NCBI GenBank assembly: GCA_963811685.1 | Contig: CAWESK010000013.1 | Location: 1-64,000, forward strand | Direction: 5' to 3' | Origin: CAIWHR01 sp963811685 | Lineage (GTDB): Bacteria; Pseudomonadota; Gammaproteobacteria; Burkholderiales; Casimicrobiaceae | DNA length: 64,000 bases | Part shown: positions 1 through 9,982 of the stretch, in pieces | How the letters are laid out: each line of letters starts with the position of its first letter | Numbering within the stretch: position 1 is the stretch's first letter | Notes under the pieces: model-generated | Database searches by the model: none | What the model was told of the DNA's origin: nothing | The model's input: only the letters and a program-made list of their open reading frames with translations | Program-made: the position numbers and the translations under genes

Positions 1-177
1 AGCAGCGCAGCGGGCGCAAGTTCCGGTCCCGGCAGCGACGGCACGGTTTCGAAGGTTTCTTTGGGTTGAGCGATCGCCGAACCGGTCGCGACAATGACAA
101 ACGCCGAAAGCAAGGATGCGAGCGTGGCGCAAACGACAATAATCGAGGTTTGGATATCACTTTTCAGCCTTATGGAG
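1..177 (-). CDS. Partial exported protein at left edge
   Basis: Reading leftwards off the window, one frame shows a hydrophobic segment (SIIVVCATLASLL then SAFVIVATGSAIA) followed by AQPKETFETVPSLPGPELAP, which looks like a signal peptide with an Ala-x-Ala cleavage site and the start of a mature exported protein. No ATG or clear ribosome site was found in this frame, so the start is approximate and may be hidden by a frameshift, as in the neighbouring genes. It runs the same way as the barrel genes beside it. I do not recognise the family from so short a stretch. Confidence 0.35.
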
Positions 178-200
178 AATCCGATGAGTAAGGGTACCGT

Positions 201-1018
201 TCAACGGGGGAAAAGCAGCGTGAAGTTGATCCGAAAACCCCAGCCGTGGGGTACCTCTGCCGGATCGACCGCCCAATAGCGCACCACCGGACCCACTTGC
301 ACCAGCTGGTCTCCGAGCCTCAGGATCTGGCGTAACACCCGCATTGATCGGCACCGACCATTGGCGGCTGTTCCAGTCGTAGGTGCTCTCCGAGTTCAGC
401 ACGAACGTCGTCGCTGTCGGGGTCGTGTAGGTGAGGAACGGTTGCACGAACGTCGTGCTGATGTCGGCGCGGCTGCTGTTCCCCGCAAACGACCAGATGT
501 GGTTGGCGAGGGTGCCCCAAGTCCAGCGGCCTTCTGCTTCAGCACGACGCCGGTGGGACCGACGCCGTACTTGTGGCTGCCAGCACGTCGTCGGAACCGG
601 TCGGCAAGAGGAGCACGGGACCTCCGCCCCGATCCAGCCGTCGTCGGCTCCTTGGGTGACAGGAAGAAGCTCTGCAGGATGTCGCCGATGCCGGATTGTC
701 GCCGGCGCCGGCTTGACCGCTCGTCCTGCGAGATGACCGGCAGGATCGTGCGGGTGATCAGGTTCCAGTCGCTGTTGAGATCGAACGGAACGACCGGCTG
801 GATGTTGAGCGTCAGCGAGTGCCGTCGGTCGAGTCCGATGTTCCGGTCGAAGTTGAACTGGAACGGCACGCTGATGAGGTCGGCGACCGGGTTGGAGAGC
901 TCCATGGCCCGAACTCCTCGTTGGTCTCCGCTCGGGCGGTGGACGCGAGGAGCACTGCACCGACGAACATCATCGCCCTTGGGGCAAACGTTGAAGCGCA
1001 GCAGAGAACGATTGGCAT
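201..1018 (-). pseudogene. MetA/phenol-degradation-type outer membrane barrel, frameshifted
   Basis: The pieces can be joined across three reading frames into a protein of about 270 residues. A signal peptide (core MMFVGAVLLASTARA) is followed by NPVADLISVPFQFNFDRNIG, an IQPVVPFDLNSDWNLITRTI segment, GIGDILQSFFLSP, then WTWGTLANHIWSFAG, and finally strands ending in GWGFRINFTLLFPR at the TGA at 201-203. Alternating hydrophobic strands and a terminal aromatic residue region fit an outer-membrane beta-barrel of the family often annotated as transporter or MetA-pathway of phenol degradation. At least three frameshifts are needed, so as written it cannot make the protein. The start could be the ATG at 1018 or at 973. 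The substrate is unknown. Confidence 0.7.
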
Positions 1019-1102
1019 GGAAGCGATCCCGTGGTGGCTGGTCGTGCAGGCGAGTCCTCGGAGAACTCCGGAGCGGCCGTGCCGTTCAACCACGGCCCGC
1101 CC

Positions 1103-2399
1103 TCAGAACTTCCAGTTGACGTTGGCGGCGACGAAGAGAAAGCTGACGTCGTTGAACGAACCAGCCACGTCGCCTCGACCGCCCAGCGCGACCGGCACGC
1201 TGCCGACACTGTTCGAATGCAGGCTTCCCCCGTACAGGTATTCGAAGCTCAATCCCCAGTTGAACGTCTTCGATTCTTCCTTCTGGGCACCGATCCCGAA
1301 ACGCCAGGCGGCGTTTGCAGGCAGCGCCAGCGCGACGGCGTTGTTGTCCTGGAACCCCGAGTCGTAGGCAATGCCGCCATTGAGCAGCCACGCATCGGAC
1401 AACCGGTATTGCACCCCGCCAGCGACGTGCCAGGTGTCCTTGAAGTTGAGGGCTGTGGTCAGTCCGACGGGATTGTTCGAGTCGATCCCGACCTCCACCT
1501 CGCCGAACCTGGACCATTGCTGCCAACCGACGCTGCCCAGCACGGCCCAACGCGGATCGAACTCATGGTAGAAGCTCGCGTTCACGCCTTGCGGGACCGT
1601 GACCCCGAGGTCGATGTTGGCGTCCAGCAGCCCGCGCGAAGCGAGCAACACCCGAATTCCGGGTCCGAGGTCGTTCCACTGCGACGGCGCATTGAAGCCG
1701 AGCTTTACCGGCGAGTTGTAGGTGATGCCGAAGCGTGTGCCGCGATTCACTTCGTAGAGCAGCCCGACGTTCGCGCCGAAGCCCCACGTGTTGTCGTCGA
1801 GTGAGAGGCTACCGTCGGTCCCGATGATGTTGTTGACGGCCACCTTGTTTTCGAGCTTTCCATACATCGCGTTGAGGCTCGCGCCCAGCGAGAAATTCTC
1901 GTTGATGCGCCGACGCGGCCGACGGCAGAATCGATGCGCCGAGCAGCGTGCCCTCTTGCGCACGGTACCGGCCGACCCAGCTAGTCGTACTTCACCGCCG
2001 ATCCGAAGTTGCCGGTGAGCGCGAGGCCGACCCTGATGTCCGACGATACGCTGTGCGAATAGAACATGCCGCCGCCCGGGAGCCAGCCGACCGGATTGCC
2101 GCCCCCATTGCTGCCGAGCGCCGGCGAGGTGCCCGGCCCGATCGAGAAGCCGAGGTCGCCGTAGAGCACCTGGGCACCAAGTGTGAGCTCGTCGCCGGCG
2201 AGCCGCGTCATGCCGGCAGGATTGGTGAAGACCGTGGACGCATCCTGCGCGCGTGCAGAATAGCCGGCCGACGCGAGGCCGACATCCGCAGTGCCAACCT
2301 CGTAGAGGCTGATGCCGCCGGCCACCGTGGTGTTCGGGCCAGCGCGCCGATGCACAACGCGACAGCCGTGATTGAGCGTGTGAAAAGGTTCGGGGTCAT
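1103..2399 (-). pseudogene. FadL/OmpP1-type outer membrane transport protein, frameshifted
   Basis: About 432 codons, the usual FadL length. It starts with a signal peptide (MTPNLFTRSITAVALCIGAL), then AGGISLYEVGTADVGLASAG, DASTVFTNPAGMTRL (the conserved NPAG hatch motif) and DELTLGAQ, followed by typical barrel strands such as NENFSLGASLNAMYGKL and WGFGANVGLLYEV, ending VAANVNWKF with the C-terminal Phe of outer-membrane barrels. FadL proteins carry long-chain fatty acids or hydrocarbons across the outer membrane. There is a shift near 2345, an extra T near 1982 (GACTAGC), and an extra G near 1912; correcting these restores one frame. It may be decayed or carry sequencing errors. Confidence 0.8.
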
Positions 2400-2467
2400 G
2401 GGTTCGATGGTCTTCGCAAGAGAGCCGCCCGCGGCGGAAACGAAAGCCCGGTGTGGCTGCGAGTGCT

Positions 2468-2844
2468 CTACGGCGTACCGTCGGCCACCGGCTGCTGACG
2501 CGGCCTCGCGCCTTTCCAGCTGGTCAAGATCACGTTCGAGGAAGAAATTGACGAAGGTCCGAATCGCCGCGACGGCGGCCAGGCGCCCGATTTCATCCCA
2601 AGCTCGGCGAGAAGGCGGACTCGACAATGTCGGCGGCAAGCTGAAAGGTCAGCCCGCCCACCAGCCAGCGCGCGTAGCTGAATGTACGCCGCATGGAAAT
2701 GCTGGCCGGTCGGGGGATGGCCTTAGCATCGCGCGAAAGCTCCGGATGAAAGCCTGCAGGGTCCCGAAGGCGACGACCAGGCAGTGCCATGACATGAATG
2801 ATCATGACCATGTTCATGGCAATGACCGTCAGCGTTTCGTTCAT
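2468..2844 (-). pseudogene. DUF1622 membrane protein, frameshifted
   Basis: ATG at 2844 is preceded by AGGAG at good spacing. Joined across frames the product is about 125 residues: MNETLTVIAMNMVMIIHVMA (first membrane helix), a middle part in another frame, RRTFSYARWLVGGLTFQLAA DIVESAF, DEIGRLAAVAAIRTFVNFFL ERDLDQLERRE, and a short tail ending at TAG 2468-2470. The RTFARWLV / DIVES / IAAIRTFLNYFLERDL pattern is that of DUF1622, small inner-membrane proteins of unknown role. At least two frameshifts interrupt it. It lies directly upstream of the FadL-type gene on the same strand and could have been co-transcribed with it. Confidence 0.65.
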
Positions 2845-2995
2845 CGAATTCTCCTGGGCCGAGGGTACGTATCGATTTCGCGCGGCAGCTTCTCGCCGCG
2901 GACAAGAGTGCTTACGCGTCTTATGAATTTGCGTCGCAGCGTTCCGTGCAAGTATCGGGCTTGCAAGTATTGAGCCTGCTCTCCGCTACGCCGCC

Positions 2996-3528
2996 TCAAC
3001 GCTGCAAGCTCCACGCATGGAGTTTCTTCGCAGCGGTGCCGAATTGACCCAGCTGGTAGACGGCTGCGCCTGCCGGTGAGAATGTGAACGACTCGAACGG
3101 TTCAGCGAGGATCCTGTCGAGGTAGTCACGCGGCGCAACGCCCGTGGTGACATGCGGATCGAAATGCTCGCCGGATGATTTCTGCACAAACGTCGACACG
3201 TAGTCGATCAGAAGCGGGTCGATGACGGGATCATCCGGCGTCGTGGCGAAGGCGTCCGAGAGTCCCGTTGCCGCGGGTGAACGGGGCCACGGCATGGATC
3301 AACTCCTGTTGCAGCGCGCGCAATTCAGGGCTCGGGGCCTGGCGACGATGCCCGCAAGTCCTATGGCGCCGCTCGGGATGTAGTAGTACCTGAAAGCCTC
3401 CAACCGCAAGCCGAGCACATTGGTCCCGGCGAAGATCTTCCCGGCGGCCGCATAGATTTTGTCGAGGTCCGCCGTGCCCGGCGGAGTGCGGGCGACGGTG
3501 CCTTGGTGCGCGATTCTGGGCGTGCCGG
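2996..3528 (-). pseudogene. 2'-5' RNA ligase-like (2H phosphoesterase) remnant
   Basis: The readable pieces are TADLDKIYAAAGKIFAGTNV, FRYYYIPSGAIGLAGIVARP, PELRALQQELIHAVAPFTRG, and HFDPHVTTGVAPRDYLDRIL followed by FTFSPAGAAVYQLGQFGTAA. HVTTGV is the second HxTx motif of the 2H phosphoesterase superfamily. Related proteins normally begin with about 60 residues that carry the first HxTx motif; that part is absent because the coding sequence abuts the end of the sulfatase gene. There are also shifts near 3330 and 3262. With one catalytic histidine motif missing it is most likely non-functional. Related proteins are often found beside sulfatases (from memory, not checked). Confidence 0.6.
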
Positions 3529-5021
3529 TCAGTGGCTGGCGCCGCCGCCCGCGTCTTCCAGCGTGCGCATCACCGCGTCCAGGTTGAACGAGGCCGGCTT
3601 CTGGCGCGGCGGGAACTTCTCGAAGTTCTCGATCTGGCTGGCCACCACCGCCTGCATCCCGTAGATGATGTAGGCGTGGGAGATCATCCAGTCCCAGTAG
3701 GTGTTCGAGTTCTCGTCGGCCCGCTCGAACGGGTCGCGCCGCAGGTTGAAGATCTTCGGGATGCGCAGCTTCACGAACGGCTCGACCCAGCAGGCCAGCT
3801 GCTTGGCCCGCTGCTCCATCAGCACCACTTTCCAGTCCCGCATCCGGATCGCCATGATGTCGCCGTCGTCGCTGATGTAGAAGAAGGACTTGCGCGGGCT
3901 TTCCTTCACCTCGCCGGTCAGGTAGGGCAGCATGTTGAAGCCGTCGATGTGGACCTTGAAGGTCTTGTCGCCGACCTTGTGGCCCTTGAGCAGCTTCTCC
4001 TTGATGTCCGGCTCGCCGGCGGCGGCCAGGAACGTCGCCAGCCAGTCCTGGTGGGTGACGATGCCGTTGAGCACCGTGCCCGCCTTGAACTTGCCCGGCC
4101 AGCGCACGAAGCACGGCACGCGCCAGCCGCCTTCCCAGTTGGTGTTCTTCTCGGAGCGGAACGGCGTGATGCCGGCGTCCGGCCAGCTGTTGTAGTGCGG
4201 CGCCGTTGTCGGTGGAGTACATGACGATGGTGTCGTCGGCGATGCCCAGCTCGTCGAGCTTGTCCAGCATCTTGCCGATGTTCTCGTCGTGCGCGACCAT
4301 GACGTCGTTGTAGTCGCCCTGCGCCGCTCTTGCCCTTGTGCTTCTCGGCGCAATGGGTGCGGAAGTGCATGGCCGTCGTGTTGTACCAGAGGAAGAACGG
4401 CTTGTCGGCCTTGTGCGCCTCGTCGATGAAGCGCAGCGCGTGCTCGGTCACCTCGTCGTCGATGGTCTCCATGCGCTTCTTGGTCAGCGGCCCGGTGTCC
4501 TCGATCTTCTGCCCGCCCTTGCCGTCGGCCCAGCAGTGCAGCACGCCGCGCGGCCCGAACTTCTTCTTGAACTCCGGGTCCTTCGGGTAGTCCGGGTCCT
4601 CCGGCTCTTCCTCGGCGTTCAGGTGATAGAGGTTGCCGAAGAACTCGTCGAAGCCGTGCATCGTCGGCAGGTACTCGTCCTTGTCGCCGAGGTGGTTCTT
4701 GCCGAACTGGCCGGTGGCGTAGCCCAGCGGCTTGAGCAGCTCGGCGATGGTCGGGTCTTCCGCCTGCAGGCCGTCGTCGGCGCCGGGCATGCCCACCTTG
4801 GTCAGCCCGGTGCGGATCGGGTTCTGGCCGGTGATGAACGCGGCGCGGCCGGCGGTGCAGCTCTGCTGGGCGTAGTAGTCGGTGAAGGCCACGCCTTCGT
4901 TGGCGACGCGGTCGATGTTGGGCGTGCGGTAGCCCATCTGGCCGCGGCTGTTGTAGCTGATGTTCCACCAGCCGATGTCGTCGCCCCAGAGGATCAGGAT
5001 GTTGGGTTTCTTCGCTGCCAT
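3529..5021 (-). pseudogene. Arylsulfatase, frameshifted
   Basis: About 497 codons. The N-terminus KPNILILWGDDIGWWNIS gives the metal-binding Asp pair; SCTAGRAAFITGQNP contains the C-x-A-x-R core in which Cys is oxidised to formylglycine; GKNHLGDKDEYLPTMHGFDE, YNTTAMHFRTH and STDNGA are further sulfatase motifs. The family hydrolyses sulfate esters. Two frameshifts, near 4325 and 4203, split it into three frames; the parts between are otherwise well conserved and C-terminal (SISHAYIIYG-like region) is complete. No clear signal peptide is seen, which is unusual for a periplasmic sulfatase and suggests a cytoplasmic enzyme or a shifted start. It lies next to its likely maturase. Confidence 0.8.
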
Positions 5022-6503
5022 GGTCTCTTCCTTTCAGTCGTTGCACAATTCCGGATCGGCGTCAGGCCGCCCGGTTCCCAAAAGCAGTCCCTGCGTCGCG
5101 GCACCGTTGCGCGGTCGACCCCGCTGAAGGGCGAAGCCGGCGCGTTGTCGCCGTGGCAGAAGCGGAACTTCTTGCCGCTGCCGCACGGGCACGGCTGATA
5201 GGCGCCGCGCCTGCGCGTCCTCGCGCGGCGATCGACGCCATCACGTCGGACGGCGCGCGGCGCTGCTGCAGCAGCCGCGCCATCGCTCTGCATCGCCGGG
5301 CCGCGTGTGCGTGAAGAAGAGCTCGAGGCCCGGGCAGAGGTAGTTCTGGCCCGGCTCGCCGTCGCGCGACAGCGCGAACCGGTCCTTCGGGCAGCCGCCG
5401 TTGCACAGCGGCCGGACCTCGCAGCCGCTGGCACTGCGCCGTCAGCGTGTCGCGCTTGTCCTCGCCGAACTTGCGCTGCTCGGGCGAGGCCACGAGCTCG
5501 AGCATGTGCGTCTCGTGGATGTTGCCGAGCTTGTAGCGCGGCTCGACGAAGTGATCGCAGGAGTAGAGGTCGCCGTTGTGCTCGAGCGCCGGGCCGTAGC
5601 CGCAGGTCGGCGCGTGGATGCACAGCAGGTGGCGGCCGAAGTAGGCCTCGAGCGTCACGTCGAAGAGCTGCACGTAGACCTGGCCCACGTCGTGGCGCAC
5701 CCACTCCTCGAAGACGTCGACGAGGAAGCGGCCGTACTGCTCGGCGCCGACCGAGCGCTCGGTGACCAGGTTGCCGGTCTGCGTGTAGAGCAGGCGCTTG
5801 CTGGCCCGGCTGCTCGCTCCAGCCCAGGTTGGCGATCTCGATCGTCTGCTCGGTCGCGCGCTCGACGATCGGGATGAACTGCACCCACTTCGCGCCGAGC
5901 TCGTCGCGGAAGAAGCGATAGACCGCGCGGCCATGGTTCTGGTTGGCGGCGTTGACCGTGCACAGGATGTTGAAGTCGACGCCGTGCTTGCGCAGGTACC
6001 GCCAGCCGCGCATCACCAGGTCGAAGGTGCCCTGCCCGCGGCGGTCGACGCGGTAGGTGTCGTGCAGCTCGCGCGGGCCGTCGACGCTCAGGCCGACGAG
6101 GAAGTCGTGCTGCTTGAAGAAGGCGCACCAGTCGTCGTCGAGCAGCATGCCGTTGGTCTGGAAGGTGTGCTGCACGATCTGGCCGGGCCGGCGGTACTTC
6201 TCGACCAGCTCGACCGCGCGCCGGAAGAAGTCGAGCTTCATCAGCGTCGGCTCGCCGCCCTGCCACGCCACGGTCACCTGCGGCGTGCGGTGCGACTCGA
6301 GCAGCTGGCGGATGTAGGCCTCGAGCGTGGCCTCGGACATCCGGCTGCTTGTCGTTCGGGTACAGCGCCTCCTTGGACAGGAAGAAGCAGTACGTGCAAT
6401 CGATGTTGCAGGTCGACCCGCTCGGCTTGGCCAGCAGGTGGAAGCCCGGCGGGGCGTCCGCGGGCAGCGGCGGAGCATCGTCAGGGTCGGGCTCGGCGGT
6501 CAT
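4994..6503 (-). pseudogene. Anaerobic sulfatase-maturating radical SAM enzyme, frameshifted
   Basis: GFHLLAKPSGSTCNIDCTYC shows the CxxxCxYC cluster-binding motif of radical SAM enzymes, and VAWQGGEPTLM the GGEP motif. FQTNGMLLDDDWCAFFK, GLSVDGPRELHDTYR and ANQNHGRAVYRFFRDELGAK match anSME, which oxidises the sulfatase active-site Cys or Ser to formylglycine. A SPASM region follows (CIHAPTCGYGPALEHNGDLY, then a CNGGCPK-like part), and near the end PCPCGSGKKFRFCHG, a SEC-C zinc motif. Several frameshifts occur (near 6345, 5815, 5420, 5215), so the end is uncertain: 4994 in the SEC-C frame, which overlaps the sulfatase start, or 5062. It starts 7 bases after the DUF202 gene. Confidence 0.75.
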
Positions 6504-6509
6504 CGTGCG

Positions 6510-6956
6510 CTACACGAGATTCAGCAGCACGGCGAAGAAGGCGAAGATGCCGATGAGGATCGAGAACGATCGCGTTGCGTAAAGCGGGTCTGCCTGCCTT
6601 CCTTCGTCACACCGGCGATCGGCGCGAAATCTCCTCCCGACAGGTAACGGATCGTCCACCGGTACTCGCGAATCGAAACGACCGCCGCCATGACGCCGCA
6701 AAAGATCAGCGCCAGCCCCAGGTACCACGCAGCGTCGGGAAAGCGCGGCGGCGGCTTCCCCGGGCATCGTGATGAATGTTGTGGAAGAACTGGACGATCG
6801 CGAAGCCGAATCCAATCAGCGAGACGGCCGTGCGCATGTACGCCATCATCGTGCGCTCGACGGCGAGCCGCGTGCGCAGCCAGCGCAAAATGGCTTTCGG
6901 CGGTCACGCGAACCTCGAAGCGATCGGACTTGGCCGCTGACTTGCTGATCACTCAT
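6510..6956 (-). pseudogene. DUF202 (YidH-like) membrane protein, frameshifted
   Basis: Pieces in three frames join to a protein of about 149 residues: KSDRFEVRVTAESHFA, RWLRTRLAVERTMMAYMRTA VSLIGFGFAIVQFFHNI (the DUF202 signature RTxLAxERTxxxxxRT plus first helix), AWYLGLALIFCGVMAAVVSI, EYRWTIRYLSGGDFAPIAG, and a last helix SFSILIGIFAFFAVLLNLV ending at TAG 6510-6512. Three membrane helices are predicted. The role of the family is unknown. The start may be ATG 6956 or GTG 6952. It sits between the SulP transporter and the sulfatase maturase on one strand, so it may belong to the same sulfur-related set. Confidence 0.7.
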
Positions 6957-7029
6957 CGGAATGCCTGACAGGTCGGAGTGGCCGTCAGCGCCGAATACGA
7001 ACGGGCGCGTTGGGGCGGCCGGACCGCTG

Positions 7030-8769
7030 CTACGCCCGCGCGGACGCGCCATGGGGCTGGCCAAGCCAGGCGGTGGCCGCCGCCACGGCCTGGTTCAGCG
7101 CGTCGCCGAGCTGCGGCGTGGCCACGAAGACGTTCTCCTCGCCGATGAGCTTGAGCACCCCGGTCTTGGCGAGCTGATCGCGCACGACCGGATCCACGCC
7201 GACCAGCATCAGCTTGCTGTCGTGGGCCTGCAGCGCCTGGGAATAGCGCTGCAGCACGGTCACGAACGTGCTGCCGATCTCGCTCTTGCCGCGCAGGTTG
7301 ATGGCCACCACGGCGTGGGTGGCATCGCCGACGTCCGGCAGCATCTCTTCCATGCTCTTGGCCGCGGCGAAGAACAGGCTGCCGTAGACGTGCAAGCAGG
7401 GTGAGCTGGTGGCTCGGCAACCGTTTGGGCGCCGGCTGTTCCAGCGGAAACCCTTCCGGCTGCAGCACCCACTGGGTGACGACGACCTTGTTCGATTGGC
7501 GAAAGACGTTGAGCACGATGCTGAGGGCCATGCCGAACAGGACCGCAAATTGCAGAGGGACGATCAACGTGGCGACGAACGTGACGATCATGACCACCTT
7601 CGAGATCCTGCCGGTCTTCCAGGCGATCACCGCCTGTTCCACGCGCAGGCCCTGGAAGCCGGCCACGATCAGCAACGCGGCCAGCGCGGGCATGGGCACC
7701 CGCTCGACCAGCGGCGCGGCCAGCAGCACGATGACGGCCACGAACAGCCCGACGAAGATGTTGCCCCAGCGCGACTTGGCGCCCGGCGCCCATGATCAGC
7801 GCCGTGCCCGAGACCGAGCCGCCGGCCGGGATGCCGCCGACGAGGCTGGTGGCGATGTTGGCGGCACCCTGGCCCAGGAAGTCGCGCGACACGTCCGGGT
7901 ACCGACCGTTCGGGGTTGGGAGTGCCCTGGCTGACGCCTGCGCCCTGGACCAGGCCGATGATGGCCACGGAAAAGGCCGGCAGCAACAGCGACAGGACGA
8001 GCGACGGCTGCGGAAGCGCCAGCTCGGGCAACGAACGCGGAATCGCGGAGATGTCGCCGACCGTCGGGACCGCGGCGAAGTACGGCGGCCGTGGGCAGCG
8101 CCGGCAGGTCAGCAACAGCCAGCAGCACGGTCGCCACGGCAATGGCGATGATGAAGGCGAACCGCCGCAACGACTTGAGCCGCAGCAGCAGCACGATCAG
8201 CCCCAGCGTCACCGACGCCGATGATCGTCGTCGGCAGGTTGATCTGGCCGATCCGCAGCAGCAGGTCCAGCGCCTGGGCGACCCGGTTCGAGAAGCTGCT
8301 CTGGTAGCCCGTCAGGTCGCTCAACTGGCCCAGGATGATCAGCACGGCCACGCCGTTGAGAAAGCCGGTCATCACCGCGTTGGAGACGAAGCGGATCAGG
8401 AAACCCAGCCGGAACAAGCCCGCCAGCAACTGGATCACGCCCACCAGCAGCACCAGCACGACCAGCGCCTCGCACCCTCTGGCCGGCGGGAATGTCCACC
8501 AGCACGACGCCGGCGGCCACCGACAGCGCGGCGGTGGTCGACACGTTCATGAAGACCGAGCTGGTGAAGATGGCGCCGACCGGCACGGCGACCATCAACG
8601 TGTAGATGCCGAGCACCGGATTGACCGTCGCCAGCAGCGCGTGCGCCATCGCCTGCGGCACGTTGACCACGGCAAAGGTGAGCGCGGCGATCAGGTCGGA
8701 CGCGAGATGACTGCGCTCGGGCTTCAGGCGCCGCGCTGCGTCCCGAAGCTGTTCCAGGCGTGTCGTCAT
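7030..8769 (-). pseudogene. SulP-family anion transporter with STAS domain, frameshifted
   Basis: A 580-codon span with the full SulP layout. The N-terminal ASDLIAALTFAVVNVPQAMA matches the SulP signature region, followed by membrane helices (GFLIRFVSNAVMTGFLNGVA, LILGQLSDLTGYQS, AFSVAIIGLVQGAGVSQG, GIPAGGSVSGTALIMGAG, MPALAALLIVAGFQGLR), and a cytoplasmic STAS domain (VYGSLFFAAAKSMEEMLPDV, ATHAVVAINLRGKSEIGSTF, LMLVGVDPVVRDQL) to the end. SulP proteins move sulfate or other anions. At least six frameshifts break the gene. ATG 8769 overlaps the TGA of the preceding gene (ATGA). Beside a sulfatase and its maturase, sulfate is a reasonable guess for the substrate. Confidence 0.8.
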
Positions 8770-9324
8770 GCCGCGCTTCGTCCGATCGTTCGTCGGACGT
8801 TCAACCGGATCACCTGCGACTCTGCGCCTGCGGATCCGCGTGCCGAGCCACCAGCGCGCGACACGCGCGATCGGGCCCGCGCAGCGACCAGGTAGGGCAC
8901 GAACGCGAGCAGGACCGCGATGATGACCGCCTCGGCGGGATGGAAGGTGTCGAACTCGATGAATTGATAGATCAGGTCCATGCACGAGGCCGAGGAGAAG
9001 GACCCGCGCGGTGGAGATCAGCCCCTCGTGCAGGCGAGCCGCGCGCTTCGCCGGATCGGTGAGAATCGTCCAGAAGTAGGGCGCGCGCCCGTCCGGGCGT
9101 CCTTGATGCCGTCGAGCAGCGCGGCAATCGTCGCCATGATGGGCTGCAGGACGAAGCGGAAGGTCATCGGCCCGCCCGGACGCTCGAGCAGGTTTTGCCA
9201 GATGCGCTCGAAGACCCGGTACGGAAAGACCGTACATCGCCACGCCGACGACGACGAAAGCGATCATCAGCACGACGACCAATCGCGCCAGAAAGATCTG
9301 GGTCTTCGAGGGCGTCGCGTTCAT
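8766..9324 (-). pseudogene. Uncharacterised inner-membrane protein, frameshifted
   Basis: MNATPSKTQIFLARLVVVLM IAFVVVGVAMYGLSV opens with a membrane helix; then, across two frames, PYFWTILTDPAKRAARLHEG LISTARVLLLGLG, MDLIYQFIEFDTFHPAEAVI IAVLLAFVPYLV and GPIARVARWWLGTR. This reads as a protein of about 185 residues with three or four helices. I have a sense of similar uncharacterised proteins in Burkholderiales but cannot name a family. The ATGA overlap with the SulP gene suggests co-transcription. At least two frameshifts are needed. The stop at 8766 is the best guess because it would couple to the next start. Confidence 0.5.
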
Positions 9325-9724
9325 TGAATAGGTTCCGATCGCGAACGACGAATGTAACCGTTTGTGCTGACCCTGCTGTCCTGCGGGTCGTGCCGATCGC
9401 GATTCGTCGCGTGCCAACCTGGCGATCTCAAGGGTAACACGGGACAGAATCGAAGCGACTGTGCCTCATTTTTTCGGCACGAGCTTCGGCGAACGGATCG
9501 CGGACGAGCTTGTACGGTGCCGGCGGCGGACGGGTAGGCGGGGATGACCCGGACCGAGAGCCGCGACGTCTTCAGCAAGCATCGATGCACAGGACGTGTC
9601 GCGACATGGCATAGCGTCTTCGTCAGAAGATGCTGATGCGCAAATAGGGCTTTCGCGGATAAGAATCCGTGCGTGCTCTGGCATGATCGGTCCTGGATAT
9701 CGCCAATTTCTGAGGGAACATGTC
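9325..9724. other. Intergenic stretch, no feature found
   Basis: About 400 bases between the minus-strand sulfur block and the plus-strand genes. It holds short open frames on both strands with no recognisable protein family or starts with ribosome sites. I see no hairpin with a T-tract or convincing promoter. Confidence 0.5.
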
Positions 9725-9931
9725 ATGTCCAAGCTCAGGACAAGAACTCGCAAGTCGTTGCCCGAGAATGACTTCGCTTTGCCGGGAGGAAAGTATCCGG
9801 TTGAGGACAAGGCGCACGCGGCGAACGCCAAAGCGCGAGCCACGCAGCAGTACAAGGCCGGGAAGTTAAGCGCCGCCGATCGTGCAAAAGTCGATCGCAA
9901 GGCGGCCGCTGTGCTGGGTCAAAAGAAATAA
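9725..9931 (+). CDS. Small uncharacterised protein, 68 residues
   Basis: The ATG at 9725 is preceded by GAGGGA at suitable distance, which decides this start over an upstream in-frame ATG at 9596. The product is basic and rich in Ala and Lys: KSLPENDFALPGGKYPVED, HAANAKARATQQYKAGKLSA, ADRAKVDRKAAAVLGQKK. The pattern Phe-Ala-Leu-Pro...Lys-Tyr-Pro followed by His-Ala-Asn-Ala-x-Ala-Arg is seen in small proteins of unknown function in proteobacteria and phages. No membrane segment or signal peptide is present. The composition is similar to the plus-strand genes downstream. Function unknown. Confidence 0.6.
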   Translation: MSKLRTRTRKSLPENDFALPGGKYPVEDKAHAANAKARATQQYKAGKLSAADRAKVDRKAAAVLGQKK

Positions 9932-9982
9932 CGCGCAGTCAGAAGCGCTCGCTGACGGCGACCGCGCGACAGCGGCGTTCCA

